A DNA stretch of 64,000 nt from Flavobacterium sp. M31R6 (GCF_013284035.1 NZ_CP054141.1:3844001-3908000); one strand, 5' to 3'. Shown: positions 51,714-60,816, numbered from the stretch's first letter. Translations and numbers: made by a program. The notes: generated from the sequence alone by a model not told the origin.

Positions 51714-52625
51714 TTATTTCAAACAATCTTTCAGTGCCTTTTTGAGGTTTTTGAATTGGAATCTAAAGCCCAGTTTTTTTATTTTATCCGAAGAGACTCT
51801 CCTTCCGGTCAAAACAATATCGGCCATTTCCCCCATTCCTATTCGGATTAAAAAAGCTGGAACTTTCGGTAACCAAATTGTCTTACCAAGAGAATTCGCC
51901 AATGCTCTGGAGAAGGATAAATTAGTAGTACTGTCGTTAATCGTGGCATTGTACGCCCCAGACATCTTATCGTTTTCAATCGCTTCGATATACATCATAC
52001 ATAAATCGTATATGTGAATCCAAGGCATATATTGCTTCCCTGACCCTAAAGCACTACCTAAACCTCGTTTAAAAATTGGAGTAAGTTTTTTTAATATTCC
52101 TTCATCTTTACCTAAAACCAAACCGGTTCGAATTTTTACGGTTCGAATACCCAAACCTGCCATCAAATCGGCCGATTTTTCCCATTCTTGACAAGTCACT
52201 CCAATAAAGTCATTGGCTGGCAATGTGTTTTCGGTACAAATGCCTTCCCCATTAATGGCTCCGTAAAAACCGATTCCTGAAGCCGAAACAAAAGCTTCAA
52301 TCCGTTTATTGTGTTTTTTCAAAACGTTATAAATTAATTGAGCTGATTGTGTTCTGCTGTCCCTGATTTCAGTTTTTCTCGTGGCAGTCCACTTTTTTTC
52401 GGCAATATTCTCTCCTGCCAAATGAATAATATAATTGGCATTGAGCACAGCAGCTTCTTCAATATTTTGACTAGATACATCCCAAATATAATAGGTAACT
52501 CCCTCTATATTTGGTTTACTATTTCTTGTAAGTATTGAAACAGAAAAGCCTCTTTCCAACAATATTTCGGTCAATTTTTTACCAATAAATCCAGTACCTC
52601 CAGTTATTAAAACATTTTGCTTCAT
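51714..52625 (-). CDS. TIGR01777-family SDR/epimerase (YfcH type)
   Basis: The 303-residue protein has the extended-SDR NAD(P) motif VLITGGTGFIGKKLTEILLE and the family-specific stretches IIHLAGENIAEKKWTATRKT, FVSASGIGFYGAINGEG, MPWIHIYDLCMMYIEAIEND and GAYNATINDS. It is predicted to be an oxidoreductase/epimerase of unknown substrate. Start is the ATG at 52625 (MKQNVLITGG); the in-frame TTG at 52646 is less likely. It is divergent from the TetR gene and shares its control region. Confidence 0.88.
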   Translation of the reverse strand: MKQNVLITGGTGFIGKKLTEILLERGFSVSILTRNSKPNIEGVTYYIWDVSSQNIEEAAVLNANYIIHLAGENIAEKKWTATRKTEIRDSRTQSAQLIYNVLKKHNKRIEAFVSASGIGFYGAINGEGICTENTLPANDFIGVTCQEWEKSADLMAGLGIRTVKIRTGLVLGKDEGILKKLTPIFKRGLGSALGSGKQYMPWIHIYDLCMMYIEAIENDKMSGAYNATINDSTTNLSFSRALANSLGKTIWLPKVPAFLIRIGMGEMADIVLTGRRVSSDKIKKLGFRFQFKNLKKALKDCLK

Positions 52626-52671
52626 TACTTTATAAATTAGGGGCAATCAATTAAAACTATACAAATATAAG

Positions 52672-52679
52672 TTAATGTT
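52672..52679 (-). promoter_or_regulatory. -7 promoter element TATATTTG of the TIGR01777 gene
   Basis: A perfect minus-strand TAnnTTTG, 46 bases before the ATG at 52625. It adjoins the inverted repeat at 52681. Confidence 0.55.
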
Positions 52680-52680
52680 T

Positions 52681-52710
52681 TGTTTAACATTATTAACAAT
52701 ACGTTAAACA
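52681..52710. promoter_or_regulatory. Candidate TetR operator (TGTTTAAC-N14-GTTAAACA)
   Basis: A perfect 8-base inverted repeat separated by 14 bases. Additional TAATGTT/AACATTA bases lie around it, and TTAACATTATTAACAATACG fills the centre. It sits between the divergent epimerase and TetR promoters (a near-consensus TACCTTTA starts at 52714 on plus). Binding by the TetR protein is an inference. Confidence 0.5.
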
Positions 52711-52743
52711 TTACTACCTTTATACACAAATAAAACTTAAAAC

Positions 52744-53403
52744 ATGGCAACTAAAAAAATAAATTTATCCAAAGACCTCATTGTCTCAATGTATATGAAC
52801 TATACTTTAGAACATAATGAAAAACCAAAGTCTGTATTTCATTTTTCAAAAGTGAATGGTTTTACAGAGGCTGAATTCTATACATTTTTTGGCACATTGG
52901 AAAGTATTGAAAAGGAAATATTCAATATCCTTTTTGACAAAACAATCGAGCTATTGCAGAAAGATGATAATTACGAAAGTTACGATATGAAAACCAAACT
53001 CTTGAGTTTTTATTTTACTTTCTTTGAATTGATAACCGCCAATAGAAGTTATATAGTCATGACTTTGAAACAACATCAAAATCAACTAAAAAACCTAATG
53101 ATCCTATCCGAATTTAGAAATAAATTCAAAGATTATATCTCCGAGATAATAACTGATGATTTCCGAATCAAAATTGAAAAGCTACAGCAATACCAAGAAA
53201 AAGTATTAGCGGAATCATTTTGGATTCAATTTCTATTAACCTTAAAATTTTGGATGGAAGACTCATCTCCTTCGTTTGAGAAAACGGATATCTACATCGA
53301 AAAATCGATAAAAGTTTCTTTCGAATTAATAGACATTACACCAATAGACAGCTTAATAGATTTTGGAAAATTCATTTTCAAAGAAAAAATAAACAACAAA
53401 TAA
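52744..53403 (+). CDS. TetR-family transcriptional regulator
   Basis: This 219-residue protein has an N-terminal DNA-binding three-helix bundle (FHFSKVNGFTEAEFYTFFGT, residues ~32-51) and an all-helical ligand/dimer domain, with ESFWIQFLLTLKFWMEDSS late on. It starts the plus-strand run that includes the divergent photolyase family gene. It overlaps the next gene by 1 base (TAATG). It may repress its own operon and the divergent epimerase. The ligand is unknown; no light-sensing (B12 or LOV) domain is present. Confidence 0.8.
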   Translation: MATKKINLSKDLIVSMYMNYTLEHNEKPKSVFHFSKVNGFTEAEFYTFFGTLESIEKEIFNILFDKTIELLQKDDNYESYDMKTKLLSFYFTFFELITANRSYIVMTLKQHQNQLKNLMILSEFRNKFKDYISEIITDDFRIKIEKLQQYQEKVLAESFWIQFLLTLKFWMEDSSPSFEKTDIYIEKSIKVSFELIDITPIDSLIDFGKFIFKEKINNK

Positions 53404-54710
53404 TGAAAACGATAGACTACATACCAACTTCCAAAATAGAAAGAGCTTCAAAACTAGTACAAACCGGTGCCAAAGTAGGCGTGAATTATTTGAAATATTA
53501 CGGAGAAAAAATGGTCAATTCTGATTTGACCCGCGACAAACTCAATGAAAACAATGCCGAGGATATTTACGATGGTCTAAAGAGTCTCAAAGGCAGTGCT
53601 CTAAAAGTGGCGCAAATGCTAAGTATGGACAAAAGTTTCTTGCCACAGGCGTATGTGGAAAAATTTTCATTGTCACAATTTTCAGTACCGCCTCTGTCGG
53701 CGCCTTTGGTTTTGAAAACCTTTAAAACCAACTTAGGAAAAACGCCTTTTGAAGTTTTTGACGAATTCAATGCCAATTCGGTTAATGCGGCTAGTATTGG
53801 ACAAGTACATATTGCCACGAAAAATGGTAAAAAACTGGCCGTAAAAATTCAATATCCTGGCGTTGCCAATAGCATTTCTTCTGATTTGGCTTTGGTAAAA
53901 CCCATTGCTATTCGAATGTTTAATTTGCAAGGAAAAGACTCCGATAAGTATTTTAAAGAAGTCGAAGACAAATTGATTGAAGAAACCAATTATATACTCG
54001 AACTCCAACAAAGTCAAGAGGTCGTTGCCGCCTGCAAAAAAATAGAGCATTTAGTTTTCCCCGAATATTATCCTGAGTTCTCTTCCGAGAAAATCATCAC
54101 GATGGACTGGATGACAGGAATTCACCTTTCTGAATTCACCGCCAAAAACAAAAATAAGGAATTAGGAAACCAGCTGGGGCAAGCGTTATGGGACTTTTAT
54201 ATGTACCAAATTCATATTTTGAAGAAAGTACATGCAGACCCGCATCCCGGTAATTTTTTGGTTAACGATAATAATCAATTGGTTGCTTTGGATTTTGGCT
54301 GCATGAAGAAAATTCCAAATGATTTTTACGTTCCGTATTTTGAATTGGTCGATCCAAAAATTCTCGACAACCCACAATTGTTCAAAAAGAAACTTTTTGA
54401 ATTAGAAATCCTAAGAACGGATGATTCTGCAGAAGAGATTGTCTATTTCACTCAAATGTTTTATGATTTATTGTCTCTCTTCACCCAGCCTTTTCAGGGA
54501 GAAACCTTTGATTTTTCGGATCCGGAATTTTTTGGAAATATTGCACAACTCGGAGAACGATTTTCGAAAGACACCAACTTAAAAAAAATGAACGGTAATC
54601 GTGGTTCGAAGCATTTCATTTATATGAACCGAACCTTTTTTGGTTTGTACAATTTGCTGTTTGATTTGAAAGCTAATATTGTGGTGAATCAGTATAAAAA
54701 ATACGAATAA
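53403..54710 (+). CDS. ABC1/AarF/UbiB-family atypical kinase
   Basis: The 435-residue protein has the family's Ala-rich loop and KxGQ-like segment (LKSLKGSALKVAQMLSMDKS), VNAASIGQVHIATKNGKKLA, VKIQYPG with the nucleotide-binding Lys, ADPHPGNFLVNDNNQLVALD and DFGCMKK. UbiB proteins assist ubiquinone synthesis, but Flavobacteria use menaquinone, so a lipid-handling role is likelier. The C-terminal membrane anchor of UbiB is not obvious. It is cotranscribed with the TetR gene upstream. Confidence 0.88.
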   Translation: MKTIDYIPTSKIERASKLVQTGAKVGVNYLKYYGEKMVNSDLTRDKLNENNAEDIYDGLKSLKGSALKVAQMLSMDKSFLPQAYVEKFSLSQFSVPPLSAPLVLKTFKTNLGKTPFEVFDEFNANSVNAASIGQVHIATKNGKKLAVKIQYPGVANSISSDLALVKPIAIRMFNLQGKDSDKYFKEVEDKLIEETNYILELQQSQEVVAACKKIEHLVFPEYYPEFSSEKIITMDWMTGIHLSEFTAKNKNKELGNQLGQALWDFYMYQIHILKKVHADPHPGNFLVNDNNQLVALDFGCMKKIPNDFYVPYFELVDPKILDNPQLFKKKLFELEILRTDDSAEEIVYFTQMFYDLLSLFTQPFQGETFDFSDPEFFGNIAQLGERFSKDTNLKKMNGNRGSKHFIYMNRTFFGLYNLLFDLKANIVVNQYKKYE

Positions 54711-54714
54711 AGGT

Positions 54715-54870
54715 TTGAAAAAATCAGGGTTGCCGTCAAAAATTTGTGTGGTATGTAAACGTCCTTTTAATTGGCGTAAAAAATGGAAACATATTTGGGA
54801 TGACGTAAAATACTGTAGCGAAAAATGCAGGAGAAACAAAATCATTAGCAAAAAAAATGAGCACAAATAA
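54715..54870 (+). CDS. DUF2256 small zinc-ribbon protein (TTG start)
   Basis: A 51-residue protein beginning at a TTG 5 bases after the AarF stop. It reads KKSGLPSKICVVCKRPFNWR, then KKWKHIWDDVKYCSEKCRRN and a basic tail. The pattern K-x-C-x2-C-x2-PF-x-W-R-K-K-W and YCSxxCRR is DUF2256. It has two Cys pairs for zinc. DUF2256 genes are frequently found beside photolyase/cryptochrome genes, as here, where it overlaps the next gene by 14 bases. Function unknown. Confidence 0.85.
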   Translation: MKKSGLPSKICVVCKRPFNWRKKWKHIWDDVKYCSEKCRRNKIISKKNEHK

Positions 54871-56341
54871 AAGTCATATCAATGTAGTTTGGTTCAAAAG
54901 AGACCTCCGCTTGCAAGATAACGAAGCTCTATTCAATGCCATTCAGTCCAATAAACCTACTTTGTTATTGTATGTTTTTGAAAATTCATTACAAAATGAT
55001 GGCCATTATAGCGAGAGACATTGGAACTTTATCAAACAATCCATTAAAGACATCAATCAACAGCTTGTTACTTTTAATACTAAAATTTTAAGCGTTTCGG
55101 GCGAAGTGATTTCAATTATCAATTCCATCCAGGAAATTTACAAAATTGACAGTGTTTTTTCTCATCAAGAAACAGGTATCAAAACTACTTATGAAAGAGA
55201 CAAATCCTTTAAACGGTTTTGCAAAAACAATATCATCCATTGGAAAGAAAATATCAATAATGGAATCTTTAGAGGATTAGAAAACAGAAAAAAATGGGTA
55301 ATCCTTTGGGAAGAATATATGAATTCCAAACAATTTTCTTTTGAAGCAACTTCTCAAAATTTCTTATCTCTCGAAAGTATCCAATTTTTAGAAAACAATT
55401 TCGAAACCGTTTCGCTGGAAACCATTCCAAATGATGTTTTTCAAAAAGGAGGAACTACGATTGGCAATAAATATTTAGAAAGTTTTTTTTCTAATCGGTA
55501 TTTGGATTATAATCGCAATATTTCGAAGCCTTTATTGGCCAGAAAAAGCTGCAGCCGTTTATCGCCTTACATCGCTTGGGGAAATTTATCCTCAAGACAG
55601 GTTTTACAAAAGGCCGCCAATTTTCGATTTATCAGTACTGACAAAAAACAAATTGACTCTTTTGTCTCCAGATTAACATGGCAAGCTCATTTCATACAAA
55701 AATTTGAAATGGAAGAAATCATGGAATTTGAAAGCGTAAACAAGGGATATCATACTTTAAAAAAGAAAATAAACGATTCTTATATCCAAGCTTGGCAAAC
55801 AGGACAAACAGGATTTCCAATAATAGACGCTTGTATGCGATGTCTGAACGAAACGGGCTACTTGAATTTCAGAATGCGAGCTATGGTCGTTTCCTTTTTT
55901 ACCCATAATCTTTGGCAACCCTGGCAAGAAGCAACCCAACATTTATCCCAAATGTTTCTGGATTTTGAGCCCGGAATTCATTTTCCGCAATTACAAATGC
56001 AAGCGGGAGAAACGGGAATCAATATGCTGCGCATTTACAATCCTTTAAAAAACAGTTTAGAACACGATCCTAATGGAGAATTTATAAAAAAGTGGGTTCC
56101 GGAATTACAAAATCTGCCTATTCCTTTTGTACACAATCCATCAAAAATGACTTTTTTGGATCAGAAGTTTTGCAATTTTGATTTAGGAGTTGACTATCCA
56201 AAACCAATTGTTAATATAGACAGAACCAGAAAACACGCTAGCGATTTTTTGTGGGAAATGAAAAAAAATCCTCTTGTGAAAGAAGAAAACAACAGAATCT
56301 TAAAACTACACACTATGGCTGATATCGGAGATAGTGACTAA
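54857..56341 (+). CDS. Divergent photolyase/cryptochrome-family flavoprotein
   Basis: The 494-residue protein has the N-terminal antenna-type Rossmann domain (VVWFKRDLRLQDNEALFNAI) and the C-terminal FAD-binding helical domain (SCSRLSPYIAWGNLSSRQVL, QTGFPIIDACMRCLNETGYL, NFRMRAMVVSFFTHNLWQPW). In place of the photolyase core WQWxxGTGCDAAPYFRVFNP it reads LQMQAGETGINMLRIYNP. The WQW tryptophan and the flanking Asn are therefore lost. A cyanobacteria/Bacteroidota subgroup labelled 'FAD-binding/photolyase-related' shares this QAGxTGIN form. It may be a light sensor or an unusual repair enzyme. Confidence 0.85.
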   Translation: MSTNKSHINVVWFKRDLRLQDNEALFNAIQSNKPTLLLYVFENSLQNDGHYSERHWNFIKQSIKDINQQLVTFNTKILSVSGEVISIINSIQEIYKIDSVFSHQETGIKTTYERDKSFKRFCKNNIIHWKENINNGIFRGLENRKKWVILWEEYMNSKQFSFEATSQNFLSLESIQFLENNFETVSLETIPNDVFQKGGTTIGNKYLESFFSNRYLDYNRNISKPLLARKSCSRLSPYIAWGNLSSRQVLQKAANFRFISTDKKQIDSFVSRLTWQAHFIQKFEMEEIMEFESVNKGYHTLKKKINDSYIQAWQTGQTGFPIIDACMRCLNETGYLNFRMRAMVVSFFTHNLWQPWQEATQHLSQMFLDFEPGIHFPQLQMQAGETGINMLRIYNPLKNSLEHDPNGEFIKKWVPELQNLPIPFVHNPSKMTFLDQKFCNFDLGVDYPKPIVNIDRTRKHASDFLWEMKKNPLVKEENNRILKLHTMADIGDSD

Positions 56342-56358
56342 TCCCAAAATTGTATAGG

Positions 56359-56643
56359 ATGAATTTACAAATTAAACTAACACCAATAGAAATAGACCGA
56401 ATCATAGAAATGGCTTGGGAAGACCGAACCACTTTTGATGCAATTCAGATACAATTTGGTCTAAAAGAACAAGAAGTAATCAACCTTATGCGTGCCGAAA
56501 TGAAGCCTTCCAGTTTCAAAATGTGGCGCGAGCGAGTGCAAGGCCGAAAGACAAAACACGAAAAATTAAGAAACTTTCAAGAAGGCCGATTCAAATGTTC
56601 CAGACAAAGACAAATCAATAACAATAAAATATCAAAAAGATAA
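56359..56643 (+). CDS. DUF2805/TIGR03643 family protein
   Basis: This 94-residue protein matches the TIGR03643/DUF2805 family: LTPIEIDRIIEMAWEDRTTF, DAIQIQFGLKEQEVINLMRA, EMKPSSFKMWRERVQGRKTK. The first half looks like a helix-turn-helix; the end is strongly basic, so nucleic acid binding is possible. Start is the ATG at 56359. It follows the photolyase-family gene by 17 bases. Like DUF2256 it tends to accompany such genes. Function unknown. Confidence 0.85.
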   Translation: MNLQIKLTPIEIDRIIEMAWEDRTTFDAIQIQFGLKEQEVINLMRAEMKPSSFKMWRERVQGRKTKHEKLRNFQEGRFKCSRQRQINNNKISKR

Positions 56644-56656
56644 TTTTTAGAAAAAT

Positions 56657-57340
56657 ATGCGAAACATAGTAATCATTGGCGGTAGCAAAGGAATTGGAAG
56701 CGCTATCCTATTGCAACAATTAGAAAACAATAAAGTATATAATATCAGCAGGACGACTCCTGACATCACACACCCTAACTTAATTCATTATCCAATTTCG
56801 ATTCTTGAAGATGATTTACCCGAAATTGAAGCCGTAGATGTTCTTATATATTGTCCCGGTTCAATTACACTAAAACCCATTTTGAGTTTGAATCTTGACG
56901 ATTTTAGAAATGATTTTGAAATCAACGTAATTGGTGCTGTAAAAGCGATTCAAAAATATTTGCCTGCTCTAAAAAAAGGAAATAATCCTTCGATTGTATT
57001 ATTTAGTACGGTTGCGGCAAAACTAGGAATGCCTTTTCACGCCAGTATTGCTGCTGCAAAAGCTGGAATTGAAGGTTTGGTAAAATCCCTCGGTGCCGAA
57101 TTGGCTTCGGTGGTTCGCATAAATGCAATCGCTCCGACGATAACCGAAACTTCGCTTTCGGCAAATATTCTTAGAAACGACCGTATGAAAGAAAACATGG
57201 TGGAACGCCACCCGATGAAAAATTATCTAAAACCCAGTGAAGTTGCCGAAATGGCAAATTACCTAATTTCAGAAAATGCAAAATCCATTTCTGGACAAGT
57301 TTTTGAAATGGATTATGGAATCGTAAGTTTTAAAATTTAA
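56657..57340 (+). CDS. SDR-family oxidoreductase lacking the canonical catalytic Tyr
   Basis: The 227-residue protein has the classical SDR Gly motif [35 protein letters not shown] (NxxG-like) and [20 protein letters not shown]. In the last, the position of Tyr in YxxxK holds Ile (I-A-A-A-K) while the Lys remains. A subgroup of SDRs of this GMPFHASIA type exists, so the loss may not be inactivating, but the chemistry must differ. It lies between DUF2805 and folE with short gaps. Confidence 0.88.
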   Translation: MRNIVIIGGSKGIGSAILLQQLENNKVYNISRTTPDITHPNLIHYPISILEDDLPEIEAVDVLIYCPGSITLKPILSLNLDDFRNDFEINVIGAVKAIQKYLPALKKGNNPSIVLFSTVAAKLGMPFHASIAAAKAGIEGLVKSLGAELASVVRINAIAPTITETSLSANILRNDRMKENMVERHPMKNYLKPSEVAEMANYLISENAKSISGQVFEMDYGIVSFKI

Positions 57341-57360
57341 TAAAAAAAAGCAAAAAAAAG

Positions 57361-57972
57361 ATGATCAAAGAAATGAGAAGTTACGAGAAAATCGAACAAT
57401 ACGACACCGAAATAACAGAACAACTAGCCCAAAACTACAAAAAAATTATTGGTGATTTAGGTGAAGATGTAACAAGAGAAGGACTCGAAAAAACTCCCGA
57501 AAGAGTAGCAAAAGCAATGCAGTATTTAACACACGGCTATGAATTAGATCCGTTAAACATATTAAAATCGGCATTGTTTTCTGAAGACCACAAACAAATG
57601 ATTGTAGTAAAAGATATAGAAGTATATTCGATGTGCGAACATCACATGCTGCCTTTTTTTGGCAAAGCACATATTGCTTACATTCCCAACGGAAAAATTG
57701 TTGGCTTAAGTAAAATTCCCAGAATTGTCGATGCTTTTGCCAGAAGAATGCAAGTACAAGAACGATTGACTGACCAGATTAAAAACTGCATACAAGAAGC
57801 ATTGAACCCTCTTGGCGTAGCTGTTGTCATCGAAGCACAACATATGTGCATGCAAATGCGTGGAATTCAAAAACAAAATTCGGTAACAACAACTTCTTCC
57901 TTTACAGGTGCGTTCGAAAAAGACAAAACCAGAAAAGAATTTATAAGTCTCGTTTCAAACAAATTGAGCTAA
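57361..57972 (+). CDS. folE: GTP cyclohydrolase I
   Basis: This 203-residue enzyme converts GTP to dihydroneopterin triphosphate. It shows [40 protein letters not shown] with the zinc Cys and His, [28 protein letters not shown] and [20 protein letters not shown] with the second zinc Cys. The family length is normal. Placed in an operon with a photolyase-family gene, it could boost folate for a methenyltetrahydrofolate antenna; that link is inference. It is followed by a terminator. Confidence 0.95.
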   Translation: MIKEMRSYEKIEQYDTEITEQLAQNYKKIIGDLGEDVTREGLEKTPERVAKAMQYLTHGYELDPLNILKSALFSEDHKQMIVVKDIEVYSMCEHHMLPFFGKAHIAYIPNGKIVGLSKIPRIVDAFARRMQVQERLTDQIKNCIQEALNPLGVAVVIEAQHMCMQMRGIQKQNSVTTTSSFTGAFEKDKTRKEFISLVSNKLS

Positions 57973-58007
57973 ATCATAAAACAAAACCAATAAGAAATAA
58001 TTTATCT

Positions 58008-58051
58008 GCCACGAATATTACTCCTAATTCGTAAAATTCGTGGCTTTTTTT
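58008..58051 (+). terminator. Terminator after folE
   Basis: GCCACGAAT (58008-58016) pairs with ATTCGTGGC (58036-58044) and is followed by seven T. Confidence 0.8.
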
Positions 58052-58101
58052 AGAAGTCATTCTTAAGAGTAAAGTTCTAATAAAATTAACATCAATATAA
58101 T

Positions 58102-59520
58102 ATGAAAATTCTTTTAACAGGCGCAACAGGATACGTAGGCAAACGACTTTTACCAATTTTGGTAGAACAAGGCCATGACGTAATTTGTTGCGTGCGGGAC
58201 AAACAGCGTTTTTTTTGTCCAAAAGAATATGAAAATAAAGTAAAAGTAATCGAAGTTGATTTCTTAAAAAAAGACTCTTTAGAAAACATACCAAAAGACA
58301 TAGATGCCGCTTATTATTTAATCCATTCCATGTCAGGTTCAGCTAATAATTATGATGAATTGGAACATACTTCGGCTTTAAATTTTGTAGAACATATCAA
58401 TCTGACGAATGCCAAACAAGTCATTTATTTAAGTGGAATTGTCAACGACCAATCACTTTCCAAACACTTATCCTCACGAAAAGCAGTAGAACAGGTTTTG
58501 AATACGGGAACCTTTGCCACGACCACATTGCGAGCCGGAATCATAGTAGGTTCCGGTAGTGCATCCTTTGAAATTATTCGGGATTTAGTTCAAAAATTAC
58601 CCATAATGGTTACCCCGAAATGGCTCAATACCAAATGCCAACCCATAGCTATTGCAGATGTTTTGGAATTTTTGACAAAATCACTTTTAAACCCATCAAC
58701 GTATAATCAAAGCTTTGATATCGGCGGCCCAGACATCCTCACTTACAAAGAAATGCTTTTAGGCTTCGCCAAAGCCATTCACCTCAAAAGATACATTTAT
58801 ACCATACCTGTAATGACTCCAAAATTATCTTCTTATTGGCTGTATTTTGTAACCTCGACCTCCTATAAATTAGCATCGGCATTGGTAAGCAGTATGAAAG
58901 TCGAAGTCATTTGCCGAGACAACAGCATCAATTCCATTTTGAATGTTACGCCTATGCCTTATGAACTGGCATTGTCCAAAGCCTTAGTCAAAATTGACAA
59001 TGACACTATTGCTTCGAGTTGGAAAGATGCCATGATTAGCGGTCAATTTGTAGGCAACGTAAGTGATTATCTAAAAGTCCCCAAGAAAGACTGTTTTATC
59101 GACCGTAGAAAAATGGAAATCCAAGATAGAGCCTTTACTATTAACCAAATTTGGTCCATTGGTGGTGAAACCGGCTGGTATTACGGAGATTGGCTTTGGG
59201 AGTTACGTGGATTTATCGATAAACTTTTTGGAGGTGTAGGTTCTCGAAGAGGACGCACCAACAAACACGACATTCATGCCGGTGATGCATTAGACTTTTG
59301 GCGGGTTTTGTATGCTAACAAAGACGAGGGCAAACTCATTCTCTATGCCGAAATGAAACTACCTGGAGAAGCCTGGCTCGAATTCAAAATCATCAACAAT
59401 ACTTTGTACCAATCGGCAACTTTTAGACCCGAGGGTATTTGGGGAAAATTGTACTGGTATTCCGTTTTGCCTTTTCACGGTTTTATTTTTAAGGGAATGC
59501 TCAATAAGTTGATTCAATAA
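58102..59520 (+). CDS. NAD(P)-binding SDR fused to DUF2867
   Basis: The 472-residue protein has an N-terminal NmrA/extended-SDR domain (ILLTGATGYVGKRLLPILVE, VIYLSGIVND). A C-terminal DUF2867 domain follows from about residue 330 (RAFTINQIWSIGGETGWYYG, DWLWELRGFIDKLFGG, EMKLPGEAWLEFKI). DUF2867 is a START-like fold that may bind a hydrophobic ligand. Such SDR-DUF2867 proteins often occur near photolyase, SRPBCC and carotenoid genes. It ends directly at the convergent photolyase gene with no gap. Confidence 0.88.
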   Translation: MKILLTGATGYVGKRLLPILVEQGHDVICCVRDKQRFFCPKEYENKVKVIEVDFLKKDSLENIPKDIDAAYYLIHSMSGSANNYDELEHTSALNFVEHINLTNAKQVIYLSGIVNDQSLSKHLSSRKAVEQVLNTGTFATTTLRAGIIVGSGSASFEIIRDLVQKLPIMVTPKWLNTKCQPIAIADVLEFLTKSLLNPSTYNQSFDIGGPDILTYKEMLLGFAKAIHLKRYIYTIPVMTPKLSSYWLYFVTSTSYKLASALVSSMKVEVICRDNSINSILNVTPMPYELALSKALVKIDNDTIASSWKDAMISGQFVGNVSDYLKVPKKDCFIDRRKMEIQDRAFTINQIWSIGGETGWYYGDWLWELRGFIDKLFGGVGSRRGRTNKHDIHAGDALDFWRVLYANKDEGKLILYAEMKLPGEAWLEFKIINNTLYQSATFRPEGIWGKLYWYSVLPFHGFIFKGMLNKLIQ

Positions 59521-60816
59521 TCACTTCAAAATCCCCGATTTATAGACAGCAATCGCTCGGTCTCTCGCAAAAGCATGTTCTACCATTGGCTGTCCGTAAC
59601 CTAAATCAAATTCAGGAATCCATTTGCGGATATAAATTCCTTTTTCATCAAATTTTTTCAGCTGAATGTCGGGATTAAAAACCCTAAAATAAGGTGCCGC
59701 ATCACAGCCCGTTCCTGACGCCCATTGCCAGTTGCCGACATTAGCCGACAAATCATAATCCAATAATTTTTCGGCAAAATAAGCTTCGCCCCATTGCCAG
59801 TTAATCAGTAAATGTTTGCATAGAAAACTCGCCACCACCATACGTACTCTATTGTGCATATAACCTGTTGCATTGAGCTGACGCATTCCTGCATCCACCA
59901 TAGGATAACCTGTAGTTCCTGTACACCAGCGCTTGAAGTCTTCCTCATTATTGCGCCATTGAATTCCATCATAAGCAGATTTGAAATTATGGCTGACTAC
60001 TTTTGGGAAGCTAAACAGAATTTGCATAAAAAATTCTCTCCATATCAATTCACTCAAAAAAACATCGTTTTTATGAACCGCCCAATTCACTAATCTTCGG
60101 ATACTCACTGTTCCAAAACGCAAATGGGGTGATAAATACGAAGTGCTGTCTATAGCAGGAAAATCTCTGGTTTCATGGTAATTACTTATTTGTGTGAGAT
60201 TATGTGGCTGTACTTTTATGTTACTTTCCTCGAAACCTATTTGTTGTAAAGTGGGAAAATCAAAATTGCTTTTGTGAAAATTATAGAAATAACTTTGGGT
60301 ATCGTATTCAACAAGCGGCGCGATGGATTTGTATTTTTCCAACCATTTATTTTTGTATGGTGTATAAATAGTATAGGGTAATCCATCCGCTTTCGTGATT
60401 TCTTTTTCTTCAAAAATGACTTGATCTTTGAACGAAAAACAAACCGCATTATTCGCTTTTGCCAATTCTGAAATGGCTAAATCTCTTTTAATAGCATAGG
60501 GTTCATAATCTTTATTGAAGAAAACTTTCGAAATAGCAAACTCTTGAAAAAGAGATTCCCAAACTTCAGTTGTTGTTCCTTTTTTGATTAAAATTGAACT
60601 ACCTATGGCTTTCAATTTTATATTTATTTTACTGAGTGACTCGTGTATAAAACCAACACGGGCATCGTTTTTTGGCAAACTATTCAGAATATCAGTGTCG
60701 AAAATAAATAGAGGAATGACAGGATAATCGGATTCCAAAGCATAATACAGCGCTACATTATCTTCAAGACGCAAATCGCGTCGGAACCAAAAAATAGATA
60801 CTTCTTGTTTTTGCAT
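59521..60816 (-). CDS. phrB: Class I deoxyribodipyrimidine photolyase
   Basis: This 431-residue photolyase has the antenna domain (VSIFWFRRDLRLEDNVALYY) and a canonical catalytic core (ELIWREFFMQILFSFPKVV, GYPMVDAGMRQLNATGYMHN, RVRMVVASFLCKHLLINWQW). The signature WQWASGTGCDAAPYFRVFNP is intact. It repairs cyclobutane pyrimidine dimers in visible light using FADH-. It is slightly shorter than E. coli Phr (about 470). It overlaps the SRPBCC gene by 1 base, at the end of the carotenoid run. Confidence 0.95.
   Translation of the reverse strand: MQKQEVSIFWFRRDLRLEDNVALYYALESDYPVIPLFIFDTDILNSLPKNDARVGFIHESLSKINIKLKAIGSSILIKKGTTTEVWESLFQEFAISKVFFNKDYEPYAIKRDLAISELAKANNAVCFSFKDQVIFEEKEITKADGLPYTIYTPYKNKWLEKYKSIAPLVEYDTQSYFYNFHKSNFDFPTLQQIGFEESNIKVQPHNLTQISNYHETRDFPAIDSTSYLSPHLRFGTVSIRRLVNWAVHKNDVFLSELIWREFFMQILFSFPKVVSHNFKSAYDGIQWRNNEEDFKRWCTGTTGYPMVDAGMRQLNATGYMHNRVRMVVASFLCKHLLINWQWGEAYFAEKLLDYDLSANVGNWQWASGTGCDAAPYFRVFNPDIQLKKFDEKGIYIRKWIPEFDLGYGQPMVEHAFARDRAIAVYKSGILK

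Noticed and set aside
53403..54710. Ubiquinone biosynthesis kinase UbiB
   Set aside because: Family fits, but the likely host uses menaquinone and no other ubi gene is seen, so only the wider ABC1/AarF family is called.
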